Position numbers and translations under genes: made by a program | The notes under the pieces: generated by a model | Databases searched by the model: none | The model's input: only the letters and a program-made list of their open reading frames with translations | Told to the model about the DNA's origin: nothing | Shown: positions 4,976-10,945 of the stretch, piece after piece | Layout: each line of letters opens with the position of its first letter | Position numbering within the stretch: position 1 is the stretch's first letter | Source: Alkalihalobacillus alcalophilus ATCC 27647 = CGMCC 1.3604 | Lineage (GTDB): Bacteria; Bacillota; Bacilli; Bacillales; Bacillaceae_D | NCBI RefSeq assembly: GCF_000292245.2 | Contig: NZ_ALPT02000111.1 | Location: forward strand, 1-10,945 | Reading direction: 5' to 3' | Length of the DNA: 10,945 nt

Positions 4976-6037
4976 TTGGATTTTGAGATACAATTTTTAT
5001 CTTTTTATGTTGTGCAAATTGATGGACAAGGTGAGCAAACGAATAAGCTTTATAAACATTTTCAAACATTAAATAAAGCTGAATTTGAGCAAAGTCAGTT
5101 AAAAGACTTTTTAGATGGCGAACTGAAAAAAATCGTCAATCGAAAAGTGGAGCGTCATCCTAAGTCAGATCAAGTGCCGACAAAGATCGGTCGTTTTGTG
5201 ACCGAGCCTGGTCATGAATTAACATCCAATCCGAACTATAATCTTTTTTATCGTGCACGAACAGCGGAATCCAAGATGGACTTTCAAGAAGTCTCTGAAA
5301 AATTTGTCCGAATCTATCTTGAAACGAGTGCCGTTCGGGGTGGTGCCTTTTTAGTAGCAACTGCTGTGCCACGCAAATTTTATGATGATGCTTTCGTTTT
5401 TATTATGAAATGTGATTTCGAGCCAAAAGTAGCGACCATTTCAGATGAAGCCTCTCTTATTCGAAAAGTGGAACATGCGATTACCACCAAAAACATGAAG
5501 TCGATTCAATATCCTTTTATGCCTGAAGAAGGCATGATTGAAGAAGCAGAAGTAAAAATTCATCAAGCTTCACACGCTCGTTATTTTGAGGATTTTTTAA
5601 AGTATGTTGAATATGGAGATGCGATGCCAACCATCATTAAATCCCAAGTATTGAACATCGTCCAAGAGCATGTAACTGAAAGCTTTTCCGACAATCGCGA
5701 AGAACGACAAAAGTTCGAGCACGAATTAGAAATTTGGGAAGCCAGTGAAAAAAGGGAAATTAGCGAAAGACTTGATACCCATCAAGTGATGGAAGCTTCG
5801 GCCCATATTGTCGAACAAACTCCAGAAGCGGAAATTAAAATGAAACTTGGTGAAACAGAGATCAAAGCTCTCCTTGCTGATTTTGGGGAAACCCTTCACC
5901 TAGCCAAGTTAAATGGTCGTTACGTGCTTTTAGTTGAAGCCGAAGCCATTCAATTTGAAAAAGGGGTTTCGCCTGTTGAATTTTATAAACCCGATGATTT
6001 ACATGAAATTATTGAAAAAATAAATCGAAAAGGGTAG
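4976..6037 (+). CDS. DUF3900-like conserved protein of unknown function
   Basis: The product is a soluble protein of 353 residues without signal peptide or membrane segment. From memory it resembles the uncharacterised DUF3900 family of Bacillaceae, whose usual length is about 360 residues; I could not check this. Visible features are FLSFYVVQIDG near the start, FLDGELKKIVNRKVERHP (45-62), a TSAVRGGAFLVATAVPRKFYDD segment (117-138), KCDFEPKV (145-152), and HQASHARYFEDFLKYVEYG (196-214). A charged, probably helical stretch rich in Glu, Arg and Lys spans about 240-270, before an alpha/beta C-terminus. The first half faintly recalls 37-kDa nucleoid-associated proteins, but I would not assign that role. 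Start choice: an in-frame ATG at 4952 has almost no ribosome binding site, whereas the TTG at 4976 has AAAGGATGG upstream and gives an N-terminus (DFEIQFLSFYV) like that of relatives. Monocistronic, with a strong promoter and its own terminator. Confidence 0.8.
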   Translation: MDFEIQFLSFYVVQIDGQGEQTNKLYKHFQTLNKAEFEQSQLKDFLDGELKKIVNRKVERHPKSDQVPTKIGRFVTEPGHELTSNPNYNLFYRARTAESKMDFQEVSEKFVRIYLETSAVRGGAFLVATAVPRKFYDDAFVFIMKCDFEPKVATISDEASLIRKVEHAITTKNMKSIQYPFMPEEGMIEEAEVKIHQASHARYFEDFLKYVEYGDAMPTIIKSQVLNIVQEHVTESFSDNREERQKFEHELEIWEASEKREISERLDTHQVMEASAHIVEQTPEAEIKMKLGETEIKALLADFGETLHLAKLNGRYVLLVEAEAIQFEKGVSPVEFYKPDDLHEIIEKINRKG

Positions 6038-6077
6038 TTCTGTTTTGTGGAGATGCTCCACTCTTTGGGACAATGAC

Positions 6078-6126
6078 AAAGAACCAGCCATTTGAGTAGC
6101 TGCTGCTACAAAAAAACTGGTTCTTT
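6078..6126. terminator. Shared terminator between the convergent DUF3900-like and map genes
   Basis: AAAGAACCAG pairs perfectly with CTGGTTCTTT. The enclosed segment holds a second small hairpin, GTAGC/GCTAC. T-rich tracts follow on both strands, though short. It lies 40 bases after the DUF3900-like stop and 14 bases after the map stop, so it probably serves both genes. Confidence 0.75.
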
Positions 6127-6140
6127 ATTAATATACTCAA

Positions 6141-6887
6141 CTATTGTTCCGTTAAAATAATCGGGCCTTCTTTCGTAATCGCTAACGTATGCTCGTATTG
6201 GGCCGAACGCTTCCCATCAGTTGTTCTTGCTGTCCAGCCGTTGCTATCCATTTTACTTTGCCATTTTCCTGCGTTTACCATCGGTTCAATTGTGATAACC
6301 ATTCCTTCTTTTAAACGTAACCCTTTTCCTGGCTGCCCGTAATGAAGAATTTGTGGCTCCTCATGCAAGGTCGGTCCGATTCCATGTCCTGTAAAGTCTC
6401 TTACAACCGAAAAACCTTCTGCTTCGACATAGGATTGAATCGCATGACCAATATCTCCGGTCCGATTGCCAACAACTGCTTGCTCAATCGCTAAATCCAA
6501 TGACTTTTTTGTTACATCTAATAGCTTTTGGTTCTCTTCGCTAATTTCTCCAACTGCATACGTCCAGGCTGAATCTGCTAGGGCCCCATTTAAATTAACA
6601 ACCATGTCAATCGTAACAATATCACCTTTCTTCAGCATCTTTTTGCGAGGAAAGCCATGGCAAATCTCATCATTTACAGACGCACAAGTCGCATATTTAT
6701 AACCTTGATACCCTTTTTGTTCAGGCGTCGCCCCATGGTCTGCTAAATATTTTTCAACAAACTCATCAATTTGCATGGTTGTCATACCAGGCTGAATGAG
6801 CTTCGCAATTTCTTTATGGCAATTAGCAAGTAACTTTCCAGCCTCATGCATTAGTGCTATTTCTCGTTTTGACTTTAACGTAATCAT
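6141..6887 (-). CDS. map: Type I methionine aminopeptidase
   Basis: This cytosolic metalloprotease removes the initiator methionine from nascent proteins. The 248-residue protein is full length for a bacterial type I enzyme with the pita-bread fold. All five metal ligands are visible: Asp94 (VTIDMVV), Asp105 (ALADSAW), His168 (FTGHGIG), Glu201 (TIEPMV) and Glu232 (QYEHTLA). Substrate-site His78 (EICHGFP) and His175 (LHEEP) are also present. The ATG has AAAGGATGAT upstream. The gene stands alone instead of following adk and secY as the ribosomal-operon map does. It therefore most resembles the second, stand-alone enzyme of Bacillus (YflG/MapB type), and a further map copy is expected elsewhere. 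Convergent with the DUF3900-like gene. The large 51-bp repeat array lies upstream. Confidence 0.95.
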   Translation of the reverse strand: MITLKSKREIALMHEAGKLLANCHKEIAKLIQPGMTTMQIDEFVEKYLADHGATPEQKGYQGYKYATCASVNDEICHGFPRKKMLKKGDIVTIDMVVNLNGALADSAWTYAVGEISEENQKLLDVTKKSLDLAIEQAVVGNRTGDIGHAIQSYVEAEGFSVVRDFTGHGIGPTLHEEPQILHYGQPGKGLRLKEGMVITIEPMVNAGKWQSKMDSNGWTARTTDGKRSAQYEHTLAITKEGPIILTEQ

Positions 6888-6916
6888 AACTGATCATCCT
6901 TTATAAATTATTTCAT

Positions 6917-6945
6917 TTTATATAAGTGCCTTCCACTCAATTAAA
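6917..6945 (-). promoter_or_regulatory. Weak candidate sigma-A promoter of map
   Basis: On the minus strand TTTAAT (3 of 6) is followed after 17 bases by TATAAA (5 of 6), about 30 bases before the map ATG. Another poor pair, TTGAAT with GATAAA at 19 bases, lies further upstream. The stretch 6946-7099 holds nothing else I can name. Confidence 0.3.
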
Positions 6946-7099
6946 CCTCTTCATTTTATCTTTTTCTATCCTAACATAAATTCAAAACTGAAACCCTAGA
7001 TGCCTCTACTATAAGGTTGAACCCATCTATTTTATTAAATAATTATATGGAGTTCAAATAAGAAAAGTTAATGGCAATGTTAAAGACAAAATGAGGTGT

Positions 7100-7925
7100 T
7101 TGCGTTGCTTATTGCTGTCGATTGGTAATGGGAGTCACACTTTTTCTGATTTTGATTACCTATTACTTTAGATTGGTAATCAAATTTTCGCCTTTCCTGA
7201 TTTTCATTACTTATTACTCCGGATTGGTAATGAAATTTTCGCCTTTCCTGATTTTCATTACTTATTACTCCGGATTCGTAATGAAATCCTCGCCTTTCCT
7301 AATTTTCATTACCTATTACTCCCGATTGGTAATCAAATTTTCGCCTTTCCTGATTTTCATTACCTATTACTTCAGATTGGTAATGAAATCCTCGCTTTTC
7401 CAAAATTTCATTACCTATTACTTCAGATTGGTAATGAAATCCTCGCCTTTCCTAATTTTCATTACCTATTACTCCGGATTGGTAATGAAATTTTCGGATT
7501 TCCTGATTTTCATTACCTATTACTTCAGATTGGTAATGAAATCCTCGCTTTTCCAAAATTTCATTACCTATTACCCCGGATTGGTAATCAAATTTTCGGA
7601 TTTCCTGATTTTCATTACCTATTACTCCCGATTGGTAATGAAATCCTCGCTTTTCCCGATTTTCATTACCTATTACTCCCGATTCGTAATGAAATCCTCG
7701 CTTTTCCAAAATTTCATTACCTATTACCCCGGATTGGTAATCAAATTTTCGCTTTTCCAAAATTTCATTACCTATTACCCCGGATTGGTAATCAAATTTT
7801 CGCTTTTCCCGATTTTCATTACCTATTACCCCGGATTGGTAATGAAATCCTCGCTTTTCCTGATTTTCATTACCTATTACTCCCGATTGGTAATGAAATC
7901 CCCCCTTTTTCAAATTTTCATTACC
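7100..7925. repeat. 51-bp tandem repeat, about 16 copies in exact register (array B)
   Basis: The word GATTSGTAAT recurs at 7120, 7171, 7222, 7273, 7324, 7375, 7426, 7477, 7528, 7579, 7630, 7681, 7732, 7783, 7834 and 7885, always exactly 51 bases apart, with no insertion or deletion. A degenerate half-unit begins near 7100 and the last unit ends with TTTTCATTACC at 7925. Units mix a few interchangeable blocks: GGTAATGAAATCC or GGTAATCAAATTT; then a block such as CTTTTCCAAAATTT, CCTTTCCTGATTTT or GGATTTCCTGATTTT; then CATTACCTATTAC; then TCCC, CCCG or TTCA. Each unit holds an inverted repeat, TTTCATTACC and GGTAATGAAA, around 14 bases. It sits between the ydbT terminator and the map promoter. 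Frames stay open because 51 is a multiple of three. I see no evidence that it codes for protein. Related to array A at 1-140. Confidence 0.95.
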
Positions 7926-7948
7926 AAAACCTCTTGTCAGAACTCATC

Positions 7949-7988
7949 AAAAAAAGACTACCCGAAGTTAGTTTATCAACTCGGGTAA
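7949..7988 (-). terminator. Intrinsic terminator of ydbS-ydbT
   Basis: On the minus strand TACCCGAGTT pairs with AACTTCGGGTA (one bulged base) across an 8-base loop and is followed by GTCTTTTTTT. It starts about 16 bases after the ydbT stop and separates the operon from the repeat array. Confidence 0.85.
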
Positions 7989-8004
7989 GCCTCACTTTTT
8001 CCTT

Positions 8005-9531
8005 TTACTCTGATTGAATCGGCCCTTGTTCTATCTCAACTTTCTTTTTTGGCCTCTTTTGATACCAATCATAATACTCATATGCCTCTTCAAGGGGAAC
8101 ATCTTGAATCGATGCAAAATGAACTGGTGTTCCGCGTGTTGCGATTGTAAGTGTAGATAGACCAAATAACTTTTGCAATCTTGATTGAGAAATTCCAACC
8201 TCTTCAATCCTTTTCTTTTCGGCAATTACCATCTCAACAGAAAAGGACCCCGACCTCATTTGTACAAAGGGATGAAAAAGACCATGTCCACTATGGCGGT
8301 AATCAATATACCTTAAGAAAATAATAAGCACTAATAATATCGGTGATACATACCAACGTTCAATCCAGAAATAAAACAACACAGCACTTGCAATCAACCA
8401 AAAATAGCTCGGCCTCATTAACTTTACATATAAAGCTTGCTTCGGTAATTTCCTCATTCCCTCTTCTATCTTAAACATAGGAAGCACTTCCGGTAACAGT
8501 GCTGTGGCCCGCCTTTCTGAGATAAAAGGAAATAACATCGTTGATTCTACTTTCTCATCTCCATATGCACCAGCACAGACGAGTTCCACTCCAACAATAC
8601 CAAACCACCGCCGCAAAAAGGTTTTCGTAAATTTAACCGCTTGGACTTTATTTTTAGCGATCGTCCACTCCGTTTGAGACAGTACCCCTTTTTTTACAAA
8701 TATTCGTTCCTCATTTGTCTCAACTTGATAATTTCCATACGTTAAAAAAGTGGTAATTAAGCCAAAGATAAGAGAAATCACAAGTAAGACTAATATCGCA
8801 AATAAAATAAAGGTCCACGTTTGACTAATAAATTGATAAGCCTCACTTACATACTCATCAATCGAAAAAACATCACTTAATTGGGCTAAAAAACCAAATA
8901 AAATCGGGACTAAAGCTAAGACGCTCATCGACGTAAAAGCCGCAAACACTATTTCTTTTGATCTAATTTGATAGTGAAGCTTCTTGTCCTCTTGCAAAAT
9001 AGGTTCCTCAGCCCATTCTTCACTTCCTTCGTTTACGTTAATTTCTTGCTGCTTTTCGCGATAAGTGGCGATATAATCCTTTACCCATAAGGCATCTTCA
9101 CGTTTGATACATTCAAGCTTAATCGAAGAGTCACTTGAACTTGCCGCTGTATCCAAAGTAACCGTCGTTAATCCAAAAGGACGCTGCAAAAAATGCGTAT
9201 TCATTTGTACTCCCTGAATCCTTTCTAATTGAACAAACCTTTTTTTACGAATAAACCGTCCTTCATTTACTCTTAATTCATCGCCACTAAAACTATATCT
9301 AAAATTAATCCATTTAAAAATTAACGAAATGAGCATATACAAGAAAATTAACCCAACTCCAATTTGAGCAATTCGCGTAAACATAGAAGGTTCTCCCGCG
9401 TTCACAAAAAAGAAAAGGATAATCGGAATTAACAACTCTTTAATCGACTTTAAAATAGAAAACGGAATCCAAAGAGGATGCAAACGCTGCCCTTGATTTG
9501 TTTGTCCTTGAGACGTTTCATCTCTCCTCAT
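8005..9531 (-). CDS. ydbT: Membrane protein with bacterial PH-like (DUF304) domains, YdbT type
   Basis: The 508-residue membrane protein has repeated bPH2 domains, as in Bacillus subtilis YdbT (about 490 residues). Predicted membrane segments are near 25-43, 52-75, 192-217, 239-264 and 375-408. Three copies of the domain's hallmark end are visible: KRFVQLERIQGVQMNTHFLQRPFG (97-120), AKNKVQAVKFTKTFLRRWFG (292-311) and KKRIEEVGISQSRLQKLFGLSTLTI (439-463). Each is preceded by a strand segment of the kind FSGDELRVNEGRFIRKK. In B. subtilis the ydbST pair is sigma-W controlled and protects against a peptide antibiotic of B. amyloliquefaciens; the mechanism is not established. The ATG overlaps the ydbS end by 14 bases, with GAGGAG 10 bases upstream, so translation is coupled. 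Last gene of the operon, followed by a terminator. Confidence 0.9.
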   Translation of the reverse strand: MRRDETSQGQTNQGQRLHPLWIPFSILKSIKELLIPIILFFFVNAGEPSMFTRIAQIGVGLIFLYMLISLIFKWINFRYSFSGDELRVNEGRFIRKKRFVQLERIQGVQMNTHFLQRPFGLTTVTLDTAASSSDSSIKLECIKREDALWVKDYIATYREKQQEINVNEGSEEWAEEPILQEDKKLHYQIRSKEIVFAAFTSMSVLALVPILFGFLAQLSDVFSIDEYVSEAYQFISQTWTFILFAILVLLVISLIFGLITTFLTYGNYQVETNEERIFVKKGVLSQTEWTIAKNKVQAVKFTKTFLRRWFGIVGVELVCAGAYGDEKVESTMLFPFISERRATALLPEVLPMFKIEEGMRKLPKQALYVKLMRPSYFWLIASAVLFYFWIERWYVSPILLVLIIFLRYIDYRHSGHGLFHPFVQMRSGSFSVEMVIAEKKRIEEVGISQSRLQKLFGLSTLTIATRGTPVHFASIQDVPLEEAYEYYDWYQKRPKKKVEIEQGPIQSE

Positions 9532-10054
9532 CGTGATTCAACTCCTCTTCTTCCCACTCTTGCTCAGATTCCCCAAGATCAGCAAACGAAGCAATTTTCC
9601 CACGTAACGCTTGAGCTGTTTGCTCTGGAATCGCTGGAATTTCATGAGTAGAAGCGGTTGTCCCAACTGTTAATGTCGATAAATGATAATACCTTAACAA
9701 TGGACCTTGATTTGTATTTACATATTGTACTTTCACCATCGGAATGATGTAGTGTCGTTTCGTAAGCACTCCAAATTTTAATTGAATAAAATCCTCATCG
9801 ACTTCATAACGCCATGTTCGTTGCAGCAATGTCGGTCTAATAAACACAGCAAAAATACCATATAACACATCAATTACTAATAAACCAATCGCAACATAAC
9901 CAATCCAATCAAACCATTCAAAATATTGCTGTAAAAAAAGAATAATTGCTAACACAAGAATACTAATAATATGCTGGACCAAAGCTGAAATTCTCCAAAC
10001 CTTGACCGCATCCGGGGAAATCTTTTGACTTGGGTCTTGAATACGTTCTAACAT
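9518..10054 (-). CDS. ydbS: Membrane protein with one bacterial PH-like (DUF304) domain, YdbS type
   Basis: The protein has 178 residues, slightly longer than B. subtilis YdbS (about 160). Two membrane segments at about 22-42 and 48-72 are followed by a single bPH2 domain (about 78-155). It contains WRYEVDEDFIQLKFGVLTKR and the hallmark PMVKVQYVNTNQGPLLRYYHLSTLTVGT (105-132). The C-terminal tail (157-178) is strongly acidic. It is expected to act in the membrane together with YdbT, whose gene overlaps it by 14 bases. The ATG has AAAGAGGAG 5 bases upstream. Two promoter candidates precede it, one sigma-W-like and one sigma-A-like, matching the known sigma-W control of ydbST in B. subtilis. No defects seen. 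Confidence 0.9.
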   Translation of the reverse strand: MLERIQDPSQKISPDAVKVWRISALVQHIISILVLAIILFLQQYFEWFDWIGYVAIGLLVIDVLYGIFAVFIRPTLLQRTWRYEVDEDFIQLKFGVLTKRHYIIPMVKVQYVNTNQGPLLRYYHLSTLTVGTTASTHEIPAIPEQTAQALRGKIASFADLGESEQEWEEEELNHDEER

Positions 10055-10089
10055 CGGCTCTCCTCTTTCTCCAATAAAATTCTTTCTTA

Positions 10090-10118
10090 TATACGATAGC
10101 TAACTCCTAAAAGTTACA
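10090..10118 (-). promoter_or_regulatory. Candidate sigma-W promoter of ydbS-ydbT
   Basis: On the minus strand TGTAAC (one mismatch to the ECF sigma-W -35 word TGAAAC) is followed after 17 bases by CGTATA. It is about 36 bases before the ydbS ATG. The known sigma-W dependence of ydbST in B. subtilis supports it. Confidence 0.7.
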
Positions 10119-10159
10119 TATAATTTTGAAAATCTTCCCAAACTATGAACATCAATCAC

Positions 10160-10189
10160 ATTATAGCATAGCTCTTTTTAGCGATTAAA
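10160..10189 (-). promoter_or_regulatory. Candidate sigma-A promoter of ydbS-ydbT
   Basis: On the minus strand a perfect TATAAT preceded by TG at the extended -10 position (TGCTATAAT) has TTTAAT 18 bases upstream. It lies behind the sigma-W candidate and could give basal expression. Confidence 0.5.
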
Positions 10190-10221
10190 GAGAATGCCTT
10201 CTTGTCCCAACTGAGCACTAA

Positions 10222-10250
10222 TGAAACTTTTTGGTTGTTTAAATCGTATA
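10222..10250 (+). promoter_or_regulatory. Candidate sigma-W promoter of the DUF2207 gene
   Basis: TGAAAC, an exact match to the sigma-W -35 core, is followed after 17 bases by CGTATA. It is 32 bases before the start codon. It is the divergent counterpart of the sigma-W-like promoter of ydbS. Confidence 0.75.
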
Positions 10251-10282
10251 GTTATTATGAAACACAAAGGACGGTGACATAA

Positions 10283-10945
10283 ATGCACAGAAATTGGTTG
10301 CTATTATTATTAATCCCCTTTCTCATGATAACCTTTCCTACAAATGCTTTAGCCATTGATTTTACGATTACAGATAGTCATATCGATGCCTACTTACAGG
10401 AAAACGGTGAAGTTTATGTAGAAGAAACGTTGATATATGAATTTGAGGATGAGTTTAATGGGATACTCCGTCAGCTTATTCCTGCCAAAGAAACGACGAT
10501 TGCTAATTTTGAAGCATTTGAGGGCGAACGTTCTTTAACAGTTGAACAAGACGAGAGTCAATATCGAATCTATCGTAGTGGTGCTCACGAAACGGTTGCT
10601 TTCACCTTAACTTATACAATCATTGATGCTGTAGATGTTTATGCTGATCTGGCGACATTTGCATGGGCGTTTTTTGATAAGCACAACGAGACACCTTACA
10701 CTAATTTTTCCGTCTCCGTTTATCCACCTAATGAGACAGAAGATGTACTTGCTTACGGAACAGATAAAGCGTTTGAAACAGAAACAATTCAAGCAGATGG
10801 TTCGGTCCTATTTGAATTAGGTACAATCGCTGCAAAAGAAGACGGTAGTGTGTACGTTGCCTTTGATTCAGCTCTTTTTCCATCAGCTTCTACAACCTCT
10901 CCAAACACAGTGAGAGAAGACTTTCTAAACGAAAAAGAAGCCTTA
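10283..10945 (+). CDS. DUF2207 domain membrane protein, N-terminal part (cut by window end)
   Basis: The reading frame starts at an ATG with AAAGGACGGTG upstream and stays open to the last base, giving 221 residues of a longer protein. A signal peptide is clear: MHRN, a hydrophobic run (5-18) and a likely cleavage site ALA/ID at 24-25. The mature part begins IDFTITDSHIDAYLQENGEV then YVEETLIYEFEDEFNGILRQL, the characteristic start of DUF2207 proteins: an extracytoplasmic beta-rich domain, normally followed by membrane helices and a Gly/Ser-rich tail outside this window. The biochemical role of the family is unknown. It diverges from ydbS and has a very good sigma-W-type promoter, so expression under cell-envelope stress is likely. 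Family assignment is from pattern recognition of this N-terminal part. Confidence 0.8.
   Translation, partial: MHRNWLLLLLIPFLMITFPTNALAIDFTITDSHIDAYLQENGEVYVEETLIYEFEDEFNGILRQLIPAKETTIANFEAFEGERSLTVEQDESQYRIYRSGAHETVAFTLTYTIIDAVDVYADLATFAWAFFDKHNETPYTNFSVSVYPPNETEDVLAYGTDKAFETETIQADGSVLFELGTIAAKEDGSVYVAFDSALFPSASTTSPNTVREDFLNEKEAL

Noticed and set aside
5160..5372. Antisense open frame inside the DUF3900-like gene
   Set aside because: It is a shadow of a well-supported gene on the other strand, with no ribosome binding site or recognisable product.
6466..6702. Antisense open frame inside map
   Set aside because: It is a shadow of map, whose catalytic residues are all present. The translation looks like random frame content.
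7452..7913. 153-codon minus-strand open frame through the same array (FHYQSGVIGNEN repeats)
   Set aside because: It has a TTG start without a ribosome binding site. The single change CTGATT to CTAATT in some units creates a stop in this frame, so the frame is not protected by selection. Its openness is a by-product of the period.
7100..7925. CRISPR array
   Set aside because: The whole 51-base unit is repeated with no unique spacers, and no cas genes are nearby.
7122..7988. 288-codon plus-strand open frame through the repeat array (17-residue hydrophobic repeats with FITYY)
   Set aside because: It starts at a TTG without a ribosome binding site, its frame is open only because the unit is 51 bases (17 codons), and it runs through the ydbT terminator hairpin to its stop. 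The product has no recognisable fold.
10607..10820. Short open frames on both strands inside the DUF2207 gene
   Set aside because: They lie in other frames of a longer continuous reading frame with signal peptide, ribosome binding site and promoter that runs off the window end.

Overview
The window looks like chromosomal DNA of a low-GC Gram-positive bacterium of the family Bacillaceae. The evidence is strong AGGAGG-type ribosome binding sites, ATG/TTG starts, classical intrinsic terminators, sigma-A/sigma-W/sigma-B-like promoters, the Bacillus-type pair ydbS-ydbT, an NsrR-like Rrf2 regulator, a YusW-like lipoprotein and a DUF3900-like protein. Both lipoproteins are very acidic, which would fit a halotolerant or alkaliphilic Bacillus relative, but that is inference.

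Layout. (1) 1-140: three copies of a 51-bp tandem repeat. (2) 163-1781, minus strand: a two-gene futalosine-pathway operon, mqnB then mqnD, joined by an ATGA overlap and ending at a terminator. (3) 1838-2973: a VOC-fold protein (minus) diverging from an NsrR-like Fe-S regulator (plus), each with its own terminator. (4) 3012-3622: an acidic YusW-like lipoprotein preceded by a sigma-B-like promoter. (5) 3621-4139, minus strand: a decayed ABC-F ATPase gene. Its start, ribosome binding site, terminator-type hairpin, possible antiterminator and promoter remain, but most of the protein is deleted. (6) 4153-6126: a cyclophilin lipoprotein (minus) diverging from a DUF3900-like protein (plus), which converges on map across a shared terminator. 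(7) 6141-6945: a type I methionine aminopeptidase gene (minus). (8) 7100-7925: a 51-bp tandem array in exact register, clearly related to the array at 1-140. (9) 7949-10945: ydbS-ydbT (minus), encoding membrane proteins with bacterial PH-like domains, divergent from a DUF2207 membrane protein gene cut by the window end. Both sides carry a sigma-W-like promoter.

Functional themes. mqnB and mqnD catalyse two non-adjacent steps of menaquinone synthesis through futalosine, so the other mqn genes should lie elsewhere. The ydbST/DUF2207 divergent pair reads as a cell-envelope stress module under sigma-W. The ABC-F remnant and its leader suggest a former antibiotic-inducible ribosome-protection gene that has been lost. 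The 51-bp repeat family is the strongest structure here that gene annotation does not explain.
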